A program made the translations under genes and the position numbers. Source: Prillingera fragicola (lineage: Eukaryota; Basidiomycota; Tremellomycetes; Trichosporonales; Trichosporonaceae). Taken from it: a DNA stretch of 64,000 bases. A model generated the notes under the pieces. It was not told the DNA's origin. It made no database searches and was given only the letters and a program-made list of their open reading frames with translations. The stretch lies in assembly GCA_002335605.1 (NCBI GenBank), contig BEDY01000003.1:1736001-1800000 (forward strand), in the 5' to 3' direction. Shown here one piece after another: positions 1 through 12,789 of the stretch (within the stretch, counting starts at the first letter, position 1; each line of letters starts with the position of its first letter).

Positions 1-2452
1 TGAGCACCTGTGCCACTCCCTTCGCCAAAAAAGTGGACCAGGAACGGTGGCCATTCGTGTAGATCAGCCGTGGCGGGTATGTCGTAAGACATGTCGGGCG
101 GGGCACTCATGTGAGACTGCCCCATGTACGGGTGGACACGAGGGATGTACTGCTGAGTGTTTGATTGGCCAAGTCCCATGGCGTGCTGTGGTGGGTGTCC
201 GTGAGACGACCCAGCGCGAGGGTCGTGAGAGTGTTGAAGGGGTTGAGGAGGAGGAGGTAGGGGATTGTGCGGATGGTGCTGATGAGGATTAACCGACGGT
301 TGGCGGCCCGGAGGTCCCGTCGGTGTAAGTGTTCGACTTGGGTTCGAGCTGAACCACGTATTCGCAATGTCATTGGCCATGTCTTGAGGAGAAACCCCAG
401 AAAATGAGCGTAGGGAGTGCACAGGCGTGCGAACATTTTGAAGAGCCGCTTCAAGGCGATTGCGGAGTGTGTGGCGAAGGCTGGGTGCCACTTGGTGTGT
501 GTTGGTGAGTGTGTTGAGATGGTGTTGAATGAGGTTCAAGTCTTTCGACGTCAGCGGCAAAACCAGTACTGCAAAAAATAAATTTACGTACCCTCGGCCA
601 GTGCTGCCCCAGTCGCCCAAGCATCGAGAAGAATAAGGGAGGCGCTGGTAATCATTACAAGGTCCCAACTGCTCCACACTTCGAACCCGGATGCCTCAAT
701 TTTGAGAACGACCCGAGACGACTCCAGAAGCTCTTCACGGTCATGAGGTGTCGTAGTCATCACGTCGCGAAGAGGAAAGAATATTGAAAGCACGAAAAGC
801 TTGTGAAGGTGATAGTTGAGGAGAATAACCGATCGTGTGTACAGGGTATCATTTGTGGCTGCAACATCAGCCTAGGCTTCCTTTCGTTTTTGCACTATGC
901 AATGACTCACTCGCTCTGGCACTATTACTATACCACTCGTCAATCTCCATTGCCCATGCTCGAATGCCTGCCATGTCGTCGGGGCCTGCCTGAATTTGCC
1001 GGTTGTGCCTTGGCGCATCGAGATACACAGTCTGCCACACTGTCGGCAGCCCTCGGCCTACGAAACGGGGCATCCGGTGCTGCATAATCGCCAAGAGCTC
1101 GCCAATGAGCGATCCCGCTGTTGTTGGCGCCGAGGGTGCATTGGCTAAGAATGGCGGACTGGGTGGCGAGGGCGGTAGTGCCGGGCATATTAAGTGGAGG
1201 GAAGAATGTTCCAGCTCAATCGTCTGCAGAGTGGTCAGCAACTAGTCGCTCCACCATGACAGCAACCGCCACTCACCCGTAATCCCTCCCAAAGGCCCCT
1301 CCATTCATTTTGGCGTTTCCCGCCCTCTTCTGCCATTCCGTCAAGCAGCAGACGGTATGCCGTGTTTACCCACATCCCTACGGTGTCGACCCAACCAAGG
1401 GCGAGTAGCCCCACGAGAATAATCCCGAGTACATCATCCAGCTTTGCGCTCACGGGACCCTCGTCTGTATCCTCTAGCGTGCCACGGATAGAGCTCCCAG
1501 GAACGGCAAGGATACCAATTGCGCGGGTGACGGCCTGAAAGTATGCCGGTTGGTGCCGAGCCATCTCAGCTGCAGGATAGTGCCCGGCAGCAACGTAGAG
1601 GATGGAGACGGCCAGCAGTGGTGTGGGATGCACAAAGGATACTTGGCCCGAGAAAAAGTGCAAACCAGGCATATGTGATCGGAAGCTGGATGATTGGGCG
1701 GGTCAGCGTGGCAGCAAAGCATGCAGTGTTTATGGCCCGGACGCACCTCTCCCAGAGCGCACCCACAGCGTTTGGTGACCAGGCGTCGTTGGCAGCGAGG
1801 GCAGTTGGCAGCTCTGCCTTGAGTCTCGCAATGGCCCGCATTACCCCTGCGAACTCGGGTCCAGGCTCGGGCCCAGATAATGACGGCTGTAAGCCGCGCT
1901 CATCGATTGGAGAGTCGGCCATTGGCCCAAGGTCGAGGCTGAGCCCAACCCCACTGGCGCTGAGCTGGTTCAAGAGCTGCTCGAATCGTGCGTTGGCGGT
2001 CTCGAGCTCCTTGATACGCGCGTTGACCTCTGTGCGCCAGAGTTCGGTGCAGGTATGGGAAGGATACGGCCCAGGAGACCATGGCCTGGCGGCGTTTGCA
2101 CGGGGGACGAAATCGCAGTTCGCCCCTGTCCTGCGGCAGCGACGACAGCTGTGTGTGCGTGTCAGCCAGATTTTCATTCGCAAGCACAGCACAACTCACG
2201 GTGGGTCCGTCGCGCCTATGCATTTCATCTTGAGGGATCGACATCGTGCTGCAAAAGGTCAGTGATCGACGCCCGCCAAGAAAGCGGTGACTCACTGCAA
2301 GCCTGGGAGGTGCGATTGGCGCCGAGCTTGCGTCTTTTGCCCGATGCATGCTGCGAGGTGCTTGGGGAGGCTGGAGTCTCTCCTCGACGACTTGAAGACT
2401 CTGCAGGATGGGATGCCGAGGAGGGCGACGGCGAAAGGTCGTCTGGCGCCAT
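1..2452 (-). CDS. Zn2Cys6 fungal transcription factor (3' end beyond the window)
   Basis: Seven exons on the minus strand (2296-2452, 2200-2248, 1747-2148, 1277-1685, 911-1223, 592-858, 1-541) join into one open frame of about 712 codons that is still open at the window edge. Splicing exons 1-3 creates a full binuclear zinc cluster near residues 52-77: C-T-R-C, six residues, C, seven residues, C-R-R-C, six residues, C. A short basic patch (KRRK) precedes it. Later exons are helix-rich with hydrophobic segments (HPTPLLAVSILYVAAGHYP; SVILLNYHLHKLFVL), as in the regulatory middle region of this family. The end visible here is rich in Pro, His and Gln. Expected role: nuclear DNA-binding regulator; target genes unknown. 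The start at 2452 is the first ATG in frame with the cluster. Exon 2 is only 49 nt. Confidence 0.85.
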
Positions 2453-3930
2453 TGATAGCCGAGGGAGAGTGAAGCTGGTGGCAACAGTGGAGTGTGTGGC
2501 GCACAAGGGAGGGTTGCGAGCCCATTTGTCGCTTACCGGCAGCAGCGACGCCGCTCACAACCTGCGGGGAATTGAGCGGGCAACGCGGAGTGTGCAAAAA
2601 TGCAAAACGGGCGAGGGTCAAGGGGGTTGCAAAATGGGTGTTTGCATGCAAATAATGAATCTACTTGACTGTCGCTGCTGACTGCTGCTTTGCTCACAGA
2701 TGCTGCGACTGGCAGATCGAGGCGCCGCAGTATCAACAAGACCTCGCTTGCCGGCGGCGGCTGATGGTACGGCAGGCACATGCAACTAGGCGCCATTATC
2801 TTAGCATGCAAGCGCCCACGCCAACGTGCACATGTAGTATCTAGCCCCTTTTGACGGCGCACTCCAACGCCACGGATCAACGTGCACATCTGCAGCTTGG
2901 GATAGATGCATGCATGGCAAAGTCTCGAAGCCTGTCAGAAAGAGGCTGTGCTTCGCCAGATGTGAGGAACTGCGGATGGCATCGAGGCTTGTAGCAAACT
3001 AGTTTCACATCGTTGCGCGGCGCCCCAACCCTTGAACATTCCAACTTTGGTTTATCAAGATTCCAAGGCGGTTAGATGCAGATCATTTGCCGCTATCTAC
3101 TCTTAATCAACTCGTCCTACAAGTCCGCCGAAGGTAGTCGCTCACGGCGGAGAACGGAGAGCAGAGTGTCGGTTGTCACGTCGTCGCTGGCAGAGTCATC
3201 GGCGCTCTGCAGAAGACACTGTCAAAAAGATGTGGCGCTCTGGCCTACACGCTCCGACGGAAACAGTTGACGTAACATGTCACTTGCAAAGTCGCTGCAG
3301 CAAAGGAAAAGGAAAAGGCCGGCCCGCACGGGGGAGGCAGGCTGTGGGATACAATTGCAACAACGATGCCCACTCCGTGCAGATCACGCGCCGTCTCCTT
3401 CCTGTGAAGCAAATACCCGGCGCCCTGGGCGTTTCACCGTGGCCCGGGGGGGAGGGCGGGTACAACCTGAACAGCTTGCTGGCCCGCTTGCGCGCAGGCA
3501 CCTCCAAATCACCCTGGCCCCTGTCAACGACACAATCCATCCACTCACAACACTTCCAACGGATGGAATAACATAAAGGATGTCGACTCCTCGCTCGACG
3601 TTCCACGAGCAATTGATACACAGCTGCACTCGTTCCTAGGGACTCTTCAGAAAGACTTACACCCAGCGTATCCGCCCTGGCCCTTGCTATTACCTCAACA
3701 CTCTTCTCACCCCGTGGAACTGATGGCAGGGCTTGTCGAGATGCAGGTCCCATGTAGCCTGCGACCACCGGGTCTGTTGTTTTGCGGGCCAACTGGCAGG
3801 CTTCAGGGCGAGCACTGGGACAGTCAATCTAGAAGGCCCTTGCTGTGCTCACATGTTGGCGTTGCAATCTGTCTTTCCGTCGCAAACTTTGACACAGCAC
3901 AGAGCTCAAAAGTATAAATCGACCGCGGTC
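2453..3930. other. Gene-free interval
   Basis: About 1.5 kb between two divergently transcribed genes. Open frames here (for example 3280-3792 minus) show no recognisable domain and no splice-consistent continuation. A TATAAAT at 3913-3919 lies only 12 nt before the ATG of the next gene, so it is probably not a working TATA box for that start. Confidence 0.6.
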
Positions 3931-5904
3931 ATGGTTTCCCTCGCCTCGGCATTGAAGGCTGCGGCGGTCGTGGGGCTGGGAGCGGTGGTCACTACGCCAG
4001 TCGTCCGCGCCGAGGACCCGCCGATCCAAGAGTTCAACATCTCCGTGTCCGACATTGCGACGTTTCTGACCTACGACCCACCGGTGCGCATGCCTGCGGA
4101 CAATGGTTCGTCGGTCGGCTTGCCAGAGGTGGCTTGGAACCAGACGTGGGAGGGCACGCCGTGGTCAAACTATTCCACGTTCCAGCTCGGAAGCGGCCGG
4201 TCTGCTCACGTCACGTCGTTCCCCGGTGCGACTGTCAAGCTGTCGTGGGTCGGGACGGGTGTCTACTTTTGGGGCGTCTTGGATACCGACTCCAATGTCG
4301 AGCTCAAGGTGGACGGTGCGACCGTTGACGCACCGGCTGGTAACGCGTCGCTCATGGCTGCAGTGTCGGGTCTGTCATTCGGCAAGCACGACGCTACGTT
4401 GACGCTGTCGTCTGGCCGTGTCCAGCTGCAAAATGTCACCGTCACGACCGGCATGTACTCGAAGCAGTGAGTGGCGTTTCAGTTTTCAAAGCTAAGCAAT
4501 AGACCAACTGGCGGGACGATCAACTCTACCGACATTAACGCCTTGCTGCGATCCAACAAGGACACTTATATCAACCCGTTGCTCACCACACGCGAGAATG
4601 GGCCGGACACGCAGTGGGCCAAGGCAGTTGACATTGGCAACAAAGAGCGTGAGTGATCCCCACTTGTGATGCCCTCGCTTACGACCAGCCCCACGTCTCA
4701 CTACATTTGAGCGCATCAACTCGGGCCAGAAGGGCGCCCGCGTCGAGATGGACATTCCTCCACGGACGGGCCTGTTCCAAGTTTATGGCGCAGTGTCCCA
4801 CAACCACGGCCGGTACACTGTGCAGGTGTCCCCCGCGCTGCCATTCGACATGGCTAGCGAGGTCCAGCACTCCTCGTTTAGTCCCTTTACCGGCATTGGC
4901 GCGCCAATGTACATGGCAGTCCTCGACCCAACCGTGCAGTACCACCTCACTATTCTGAACGACGACCAACTGTATACCGATCTGTCCAAGTTTGTAGTGT
5001 ACACGAGTGATTGGTGAGTGGATTGTTGGCAGCCGAGCTGACCGGCAGGGGTGGAAACAACTCGGAAAGTGACAATTCGGGAGGTGGTTCCAACAAGTCG
5101 AACGTGGGCGCGATCGCCGGCGGTGTCGTCGGTGGTGTCCTCGGAGCGGCCCTCCTTGGCGGCCTCATGTGGTGGTTCTGCCTGCGCAAAAAGGACACCA
5201 AGTCGTCCCCCCACCAGCGCAGGTCGTTTGCCATACGCCACCGTCCCGACGCCCAGCCCATTGAGCAGTTTGAGATTGACGGCACGGCGGCATCACCTAC
5301 GCCGTACTCGGAGAGCAGCTACAGCGGCCAGCCGATGAGCGCAGCCCCGACCTCGCTCAACTATGCTGCTTTAGACGGCACGCCGAGCCTTGCTTCGTCG
5401 GGCTCTGACCAGCGCAACGCCTTTGGCGACTCGCAGTCCCGCGCTCTTCGCCGGGACACACGTCTTAGCTCCTCCTCACCGACGGACAGCACACTCGACT
5501 CGACATGGCGCACCACCCATGCGGCTCTCTCGTCTTCATCTGGTGGTCACGGTGGGCCGTGGCGCGGCTTGGGGCAGCACACATCATCAAACTTTAGTGC
5601 CGGCGCCAGCGGTGCTGCCGTGCCGCAGATTGACTCTAGCGCCAACGCCGTGCGTGCGCCGCTGGGCAGCGACGAGCGGGGCGCATACTTTGCCGCCGCC
5701 GAGACGCTGGGGGCGCCACGGGACGACGACCTCAAGTCGCCTTTGGCACGGGAACTTGCTGCTCAGCCCACGCGGCTGCGGCAGCCTGAGGCTGTAGTGA
5801 CGCAGGCGCAGGACAGTGGCGTCGTGTTTGAGGAGGTTGTCCCGCCCGTCTATGATCCGCAGTGGGAGGAGAGGTATCAGAGGGATCAGGCGGGGCGGGG
5901 TTAG
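3931..5904 (+). CDS. Type I single-pass membrane protein with secreted ectodomain
   Basis: Four exons (3931-4466, 4503-4648, 4689-5013, 5049-5904) give 620 aa. Residues 1-27 look like a signal peptide (hydrophobic VVGLGAVV, Ala-rich, likely cut after VVRA). The ectodomain carries several N-glycosylation sequons (NGSS, NQTW, NYST, NVTV) and two beta-rich modules. A Gly/Ala/Val-rich transmembrane helix lies at about 355-378 (GAIAGGVVGGVLGAALLGG), followed by basic LRKK and a roughly 240-residue Ser-rich cytoplasmic tail. This layout is common among uncharacterised basidiomycete cell-surface proteins; the ligand is unknown. The 4649-4688 intron uses the AG at 4687-4688. The AG at 4710-4711 would break the frame. 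Confidence 0.8.
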
Positions 5905-7261
5905 TGGGTACATTGGGTCTAGCTCTGGGCATGCAGGACATTCATGAGGCGGTTGAGCATGAGTCCGGGTGGTGGGCTAGCACGACTGAGACTATGCTTC
6001 ATCTCCATTTAGAGCGGACCTGTGGAAGTGGAGGTATCTGGCTGCAGCACAAGTCATACTCTGGCACGAATAGGTCACTCCACTCATGAACGTCCATGGG
6101 TATTGTGTCGCCGCCCTGTTGTAGTCTGCCTGTCGGCATTGACGCTCATCCAGACGCGGGGTTGCACTCAGCTGATGATGATGAAACCTGATTAAACCGC
6201 CTCCTCGTCCACTTTCCTTCCCACAGGCCGCAAGATGGCGGCAACACCAGCTCGCGCAATAGCGTGAGAGGGGTGTGTGGACTTCAGAGGCAGAAAGGAT
6301 AGTTCGCGTTTGCACCTTGCGCAAAGACAGACTGAATGGCCCGTGGAGGAGATGGGTTTACATTCAGCTGTGGGTTAGCTACTGTGCACGAGAAGGTGAG
6401 AATGTCCCAACGACATGACGGATTGGGGTAGAAAGTGATGTTCATGACGAGGTCTCCCCGTCAAGTGTCTCCAGATCCCAGATGAGGGAAGGAGGTGGCA
6501 TGCGGCAGCCTTGGTAGGGGAGGTGGCACGGAAAAATTATAAATGATTATTTCAGTGGCTGGTACCAATCATCGTCTCCGTGCGATCTACAGAAGTCCCA
6601 GCACACCCGAATCAAGCCCGGATAAGCTTCTCACCACTCACAGCCAAGGCCACCAGTGGTACATGCCCAGGGGTTCTCGGCCCCAGCCTCGTCGACGACG
6701 ATTGTGGGAAGTCGTGGCGGCACAGGCCGGCTTGCCACCGCCTGAGGGACTGAGGAGCTACGCGTCGCCATTATGGGGACTGATTGTCGATGCGTCGCGG
6801 GTGAGCAATGGTGGCTGCTAAGATTGAAGATCGTTGTTCAGTTTTAGTGCAGAGACGCGCGGCGGGTGACGAGGTTGTTGGCTGCAACAAACACCATTAG
6901 ATATATAGCAAGCAATGTGGTGGAACGTATCATCAGTGTTACATGACAAGTACCCAGCATCGCACGTTCTCATCACTACTCATCTCGGGCCTCAAAGAGT
7001 GTGTCCTTCTCGATGTGAAGCACGTGAAGGCTGACAAAAGGCAATGACACGGACGCTCACACCAGTGTGCTTCTTCAGGCAGACTGCACTTGAACCAGCC
7101 ACCACCACGCACTGACACGTACACACGCGTTCACACACGGCTAATATTGGAATCACGACTGTGACAATGCTGCGACTGACAACATGCGCATGCATAACCC
7201 AATGGTAATATACAGTGAGGGTACATGAACAACTAGATGAGGAAACGCCTGCACAGAGGCA
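5905..7261. other. Gene-free interval between convergent genes
   Basis: About 1.36 kb between two stop codons. A 93-codon ATG frame (6543-6821, plus) follows an AT-rich TTATAAATG, but I recognise nothing in it. ATATATAG at 6901-6908 is isolated. No RNA gene seen. Confidence 0.55.
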
Positions 7262-9571
7262 CTAGGGTATGGAATGGCCGTTGACGCCATTGTGCTGTTC
7301 GAGGGGAGTGTCGATATACTCGTCGAGCCAGTCGCTGGCACGCTGACGGCTCATGCTGAGATTACTGTGCTGTGTGGTGGTGGTTATGGGTACGGGGTTG
7401 TGACGGGCGGGGCCTGCGGGCGGAGCTCCCCACATGGGGTTCACGGACGAATGCTGGGATGATGGGCTCTCGGTTGCAGGTATGTTGGAGGGTCGGTGAG
7501 AGCCGCTAAATCCGCTGCCCACTGGTCGAAAATGGGGCCGGCGTGGCGGCTCATCTTCCTCTTCGTCAGAGGAAAGTGTAAGGTCGATGACGTTGGACGA
7601 GGCGGGGGGCTGCACCGAGGCAGTACGGGACAAGCTGCCGGTCTGATGCCCTCCGTTGGCACCACCGTTCGAGTAGCCATTGGCGCGACCGTTCGTCGCA
7701 CTCAAGGGCTCGTCCTCGTCGTCTGAGTCGGACAGAATCTCGATGGCGCGACGCTTGCCCTTGTCTGGCGAGGGCTGCTCCTCCTCTGAACGCGAGCGCT
7801 TGACGGCTATCTTTATCTGTATCGGAGCGGCGGCAGCAGGGGTGGCGCCATTCGCGGCGAGCCAGTCGGCAGTACCGTACAGGTTGTCGGCAGAGTGCCA
7901 GTCGCCGCTGGCCTCAAGTGTCACCTCGTCATAGTTGTCATTGACAGCGTTGAGAATGCTCAAGAAGTAACCGTCACAGATGATATCGTCAAACTTGAGC
8001 TCCTTGCTGCAGTGCGGGCACTGCCACTGAGGGTGCGACTTGTTCGACTCGAGCCACCACCTGGCGTCAAAGCACTGCAGATGCGAGCAACGCGAGGAGC
8101 GGACGGGTTTGGCGATTCGCATCCCCGACAATGGATCCTTGAGGGACAGAGTTGCAGTTCCGACCTCGATGTCGTCGTCTTCGGCGGCCTTTTGGCGCAC
8201 TGTCGTCAGCCCCTGTCACCTAAACTTGACTCACGTTTCTGCAGCTCCACCTCGGCATCCGTAGGCTGGAGACTCTCTAGCCGCTTCAACAAGTCGTCCA
8301 TCGAAGTCCACTCCATGAACACAATCTGGAACCAGAATTTCTGATATTAGACATATCCCAGCGCATGAGCTCACCTTGGCCTCCTTCTTCTTATTCAGAG
8401 TCGAGCCCGTGTGGCCGACAGAGAGACTCGCCATGCGACCTGCCATGCGAATGAGGCCCCTTGAGCCTCTGTCAAGGTCTAGTGGTGGTGCACTTCCAGC
8501 CTTGCCGCGAAGACCGCGTTCCTTGAAAGGTACCATGTGGTCGTCGAGCATGGCGTCCGGGTTATTAGGAAACTCTATTGGAACGGCGCGGTTGGTGATG
8601 GGAGCGGCGTTATGAGCCTGGGCCATGCTAGGAGGGCGATAGTGGTCTGAGGACGCGCAAAACATTCGAACCTGGTACTGCGGCCGTGAATGTGGGTCGG
8701 CCTTGCTCTTGTTAAGAAGATCGATCACGTCGTTGCCCAGTATGAAGTTGATACGCTTATCGCGACGCGTGTGGCTGCTCTCGTTGCTGCCAATATCTGA
8801 CTGTGAGCACTCGTCCCGTGAAAGAGCACTGACCTGGCAGCATCTCCATGTTGCTCAAAGCTTTGACAGGTTTCCACATAGGACTCGGCTTCCAGTCCAC
8901 CAGAGGATATATGCCTGCTGTCAGCATTGACACGGATACCGCACTTACGTTCACCACCTGGTCTGCTACGGTTCAAGAGGTTGTTGGATGAGGACGAGGC
9001 AGTCGACTGTTGCCACCCAGACAATCCCGCGGGGCGCGCATACGCCGAACTAGCAGCGGGTACTCTTGATCCTCCAGCATAGTTGTTGCTCCCAGATGTG
9101 ACAGAGGGCACACCACCGAATGTCGGCTGAGGTATCTGCCCCAAGGCTGGCATGAAACGAGACTCGCGCAGGTCCTCCACCTCTTTGCGCAGGGTGACAT
9201 ACACGTTGACATTCTGTCTTTGCCGAAGTGTATTGAAGCCCCTCTGCACCCTGTGTGCGTGTCAGCACGAGCAAGTGAACGACTTGCGGAAAGGGAGGCA
9301 ACTCACTTATCCACCAGGTCCGCTTTTTTGTCCTGGCTTCGAATGTTCAAGTTGATGTTGGCCTGTCGCGACATGGATTCAGCGACTTGCTTGAGTTTGT
9401 ACATTGTTAGCTTGGGCAGGACGCTCCTGCTAAAAACCTGTGTATCGTCAGCAGAGGCGTCGCGTGAGACCGCGGGGCGGCAAGATATCTTGGGTGGCCA
9501 GAGGGCTGCAAACATTTCTTGGCTGGTGCTGCGGCCGAACTCACGTCGTAGTCATCCCAGGCGCCTGGCAT
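7262..9571 (-). CDS. SIZ1: SIZ/PIAS-type SUMO E3 ligase
   Basis: Seven exons (9545-9571, 9307-9437, 8949-9250, 8834-8914, 8375-8796, 8235-8340, 7262-8199) give 668 aa. Domain order: SAP-like helices near residues 12-55 (LPKLTMYKLKQVAESM, then KKADLVDKV), a PINIT domain at about 155-340 (YPLVDWKPSPMWKPV; RINFILGNDVIDLL), and an SP-RING at about 375-425 with CSHLQCFD and WQCPHC metal ligands. The C-terminal region has two SUMO-interacting-motif-like strings next to acidic runs (IEILSDSDDEDE and NVIDLTLSSDEEED). The family transfers SUMO from Ubc9 to nuclear substrates. The first exon encodes only MPGAWDDYD. It is divergent from the NudC gene across 305 bp. Confidence 0.93.
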
Positions 9572-9876
9572 CTTGCCGACATGTGCCGCGGATTGGCGCC
9601 GGGGTTGGGGTTTGGAGGGGTATAGAGGCTGTAAAAGGGGCCAAGGGTGATGAAGACGAATGGTAAGAGGGTGAAGGAGGGGGCGACTCTGCTCGAGGGT
9701 GACTGCTCGGCCAGGCAGAGCCACCCACCCAGCAGCCCAGTCCACTCACTCTGCATGCACCATTCCACACTTGTCAGAATTTGATCCCGCAGGTCCACCA
9801 AGGTGGAGGTGGTTTGCCTCTGTCCCTGTTGTCACCTCACGTTCTACCTACCAGACAACATTCTACCAGAACAACC
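9572..9876. promoter_or_regulatory. Shared divergent promoter region (SIZ1 / NudC)
   Basis: 305 bp separate the two opposite ATGs, so both promoters and leaders must lie here. No TATA box or named operator could be picked out. Confidence 0.5.
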
Positions 9877-10673
9877 ATGTCTTCTAAAGAGTACGACAGC
9901 ATGACCAAGGAGGAGAGGACGACTCATGACGCAAAGGAGCGTGAGCGTGAGCGCAAGGAGCAGGCAGGTGGGTGGCAAACGATGTGCCGCGCTGACAGGT
10001 AGCCCTTCCCTACACCTGGGACCAAGACCTGAAGACGGTTACTGTCAACGTGCCTCTACCATCTGGTACTCGCTCAAAGGATCTGAATGTGGTTATGGAC
10101 AGGCAGAAGCTCAAGGTGGGTGAGGACTGTGAAATGTGTAGCTGACTGTTCAGGTCCAGGTCAAGAATGCGGCAGAGGCGATCATTGAGGGAGAGTTGTT
10201 TGAGCAGATTGCCAAGGACGACTCGTCGTGGACCATTGGTACGGTCAAGGGTGTACACAGCTGATGTCAGATAACGGTGTCTTGACGTTTGAACTCGAAA
10301 AGTACTCGTATGTGCCAACACATGCCATCTGCTGACGTCTAGGGCGCACATTGGCGAGCAGCGTTGGTGGCCCCACGTCCTCACCCACGACCCCAAGATC
10401 GACACGACCAAGATCCAGCCCGAAAACTCAAAGCTTTCAGATCTCGACTCGGCGACGCGTGGCATGGTTGAGAAGATGATGGTGAGCCACCACTGAAGGG
10501 AAGGACTGACATCAGTTCGACAACAACCAGAAGATCATGGGCAAGCCGAGCTCCGACGAGCTCAAGAAGACCGAGATGCTGGAGAAATTCAAGAAGCAGC
10601 ACCCAGAGATGGACTTTAGCCAGGTGAGTCCTGTTTGTAGGATATGCTGACACTACAGGCCAAAGTGGAATAG
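9877..10673 (+). CDS. nudC: NudC-family CS-domain co-chaperone
   Basis: Seven small exons (9877-9967, 10003-10115, 10154-10238, 10271-10301, 10343-10481, 10516-10623, 10659-10673) give 193 aa. After a charged N-terminus ([10 protein letters not shown]) comes a CS/p23-like domain: [33 protein letters not shown], and the hallmark [16 protein letters not shown]. The tail [20 protein letters not shown] and [12 protein letters not shown] matches nuclear-distribution C proteins, which help stabilise dynein-pathway clients through Hsp90. The first intron must use the AG at 10001-10002; the earlier CAG loses the frame. The fungal NudC form is short, and 193 aa fits. Confidence 0.93.
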
Positions 10674-10816
10674 GGGTTGATATTTCATTGTGAATCATAT
10701 TGCATCTTTGCTCCAGTCGGGCGCGACCAGATTCTGGTCTATTAACTCTGACGCAACTGATTCTCGTATCTGCGAATGATTGTTCACGCAGGGAAGGCTC
10801 CGCACATGCCAGGTAA

Positions 10817-11060
10817 GCTCACGCATCAACATCGACCGCATGGCTTGAACGACACAATGCCAAAGAGTGCTGCCTCGCTTGGGACACGACCAAGCATGAT
10901 GGCGATACGGTGGGAGCACTGGCCATGCTCACGCATCAACACTAATCCCATGGTTCGAACCAAACGATGCTGAAGCTTCGTGGGCCGACTGGGTGCCGAA
11001 GAGTACGGCCTCCCGAGGGACAAGACCAAGTACGATGGCGACATGTGGTGAAGGCAGGAC
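10817..11060. repeat. Diverged tandem duplication, two units of about 110-134 bp
   Basis: Both units begin with GCTCACGCATCAACA (10817 and 10927). They share the order CCATGG(C/T)T(T/C)GAAC, GCC(A/G)AAGAGT, then GGGACA(C/A)GACCAAG followed by GATGGCGA. The second unit has extra bases in the middle. No open frame is maintained across the copies. Confidence 0.7.
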
Positions 11061-12789
11061 GGTAATGGCGACGGAACGTCCTTGGATTACAGCATGTCCG
11101 CGAAAGCACCTGGTGGCCGATGACACGCTTGTGGCCGATGACTTCCACCTATCAGAGTAATGACAGCATAACAAATGGCCTCGCGAAATTCTTGCACCGA
11201 CAATCGTCGATGAATGGACAGGCGAATCACCGATGGCTGCCATGACCTCCTCGAAAAGCATGATCGCGCCGTGCGTTTGTGGGCTCGTCGCAGCTGAGCA
11301 TCTGTGATCCCGCGTAATGTCTCAGGACGAGAGGTGAATGACACACCACCGCGGTTGATCCAGGTCACTGGACCACTGATCGGTCCGTGCTCGATAAGAT
11401 TTGACTCACCTGTGGAGCGTCCACTACTGGCAGCCTGGCAAAGACTGCATAAACGCTCGCTGCCATCTGCAAAGGCAAATCATAAACATAGCTGCCATCG
11501 TTTCAAGAGAGGTAAACATGCATGCCAATGGGGGTAGCTCCGCCTGAGCCTTGCCGATGGTGTGGTCGCGAGGTCGATGGGCTTGACGTCGGCTGATACT
11601 GTCGCTTTCCTCCACTACAGTGCGATAAGACAAAAGCGTCAGTAGAGGAGCCGAATTCCCATTTGTTGGCGTGCGAAGACCTCCATATAGTCGACAACTG
11701 TGCAACATTAGGCAGTCACTTTGACGGCATATCAAGACATCACTTTCAGCGGCGTCCTCCGGCATATCGGTGCCACCGGGACGCGGCCCGGGCGTTTAGC
11801 CGAGCAGCGTGATTTCAGGCTTGTTCCTGACGAAACCGATATCGGAGCTTGCCCCAAGTGGGGTTGACAGCGTGCGGACTCGGGATCTACCATGCGGCAA
11901 GACGAATTTTTTGTTCACAGAAGATTCAGCAAAGCGGGGTGTCCTTGGGGGTGGGGAATGCAGGCGTCGCTGTACGGAGAGATAAGGAGGGAACATGGTG
12001 CCGAGCACTGTTTGGATAGTGGACTGGAGGCAGGCCCTTAGGAGGAAGGTGAATCCGCCGTCTTGCTATTGCCCGGTTTGCAGCGTGTGTAGCCGACCGC
12101 GACTGCGGCGCCAAGGGCAGTCGGAGGAGCGCGGCGAGTGCGCCGATGGGCTTGTTGAGCCCCACTGGATCAGCGCTTGGCAGCGTGCTGCTGCCGCCGG
12201 TGAGTGCGAACGCGACCGAGCGCGATCACCCCTGAAGCACGAGGAGACCAGTCCACTGAACGCTGATCCTGTGGCGGCTTTTGCCATGGTCGTGAGACTT
12301 TCCTGGCATTTGATCCTCGCACCGCAGAGCAGGAGGTGTGTGTTCAGGTGTCCGCCGATCTGCCACAGCTCCCACAAGACCAAAGAGACAGACCATTGAG
12401 TGTAGCACTCAGGTATGACGCGAGGATGTCTTCTGGGGACTGCGATCCAATCAAAATGACGAATACACCAGGGCACTACGGGCAGCGGGGCGAGTATCAC
12501 CGACGACAGCGCAGAGAGACACAGCCAAGGTCGCAGGTGCCACACCTGCTCACGACAACCTAAAGCCGCTATCCCCACTTTGTGTTACGCCGGTGCGGGT
12601 GAAGACGGAGCGCGGCTGCCGACGTTTTCAGGGTCACCAGCCAATTCTTGCGCACGCTGCGCCTATGGTAGCCACGGTAGCAGTACCCCGCCCTCACGCA
12701 TGCATCCCTTTTTACAGACCAGTGTCTGGATTTCTCTTTCCTTCAACCCACCACTCTTTCTTCTTTCTCTACCCGGTGTCGAAAAGAAG

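Noticed and set aside
3280..3792. 170-codon minus-strand frame between two divergent genes
   Set aside because: No family signature and the alternative frames are equally open; nothing supports coding.
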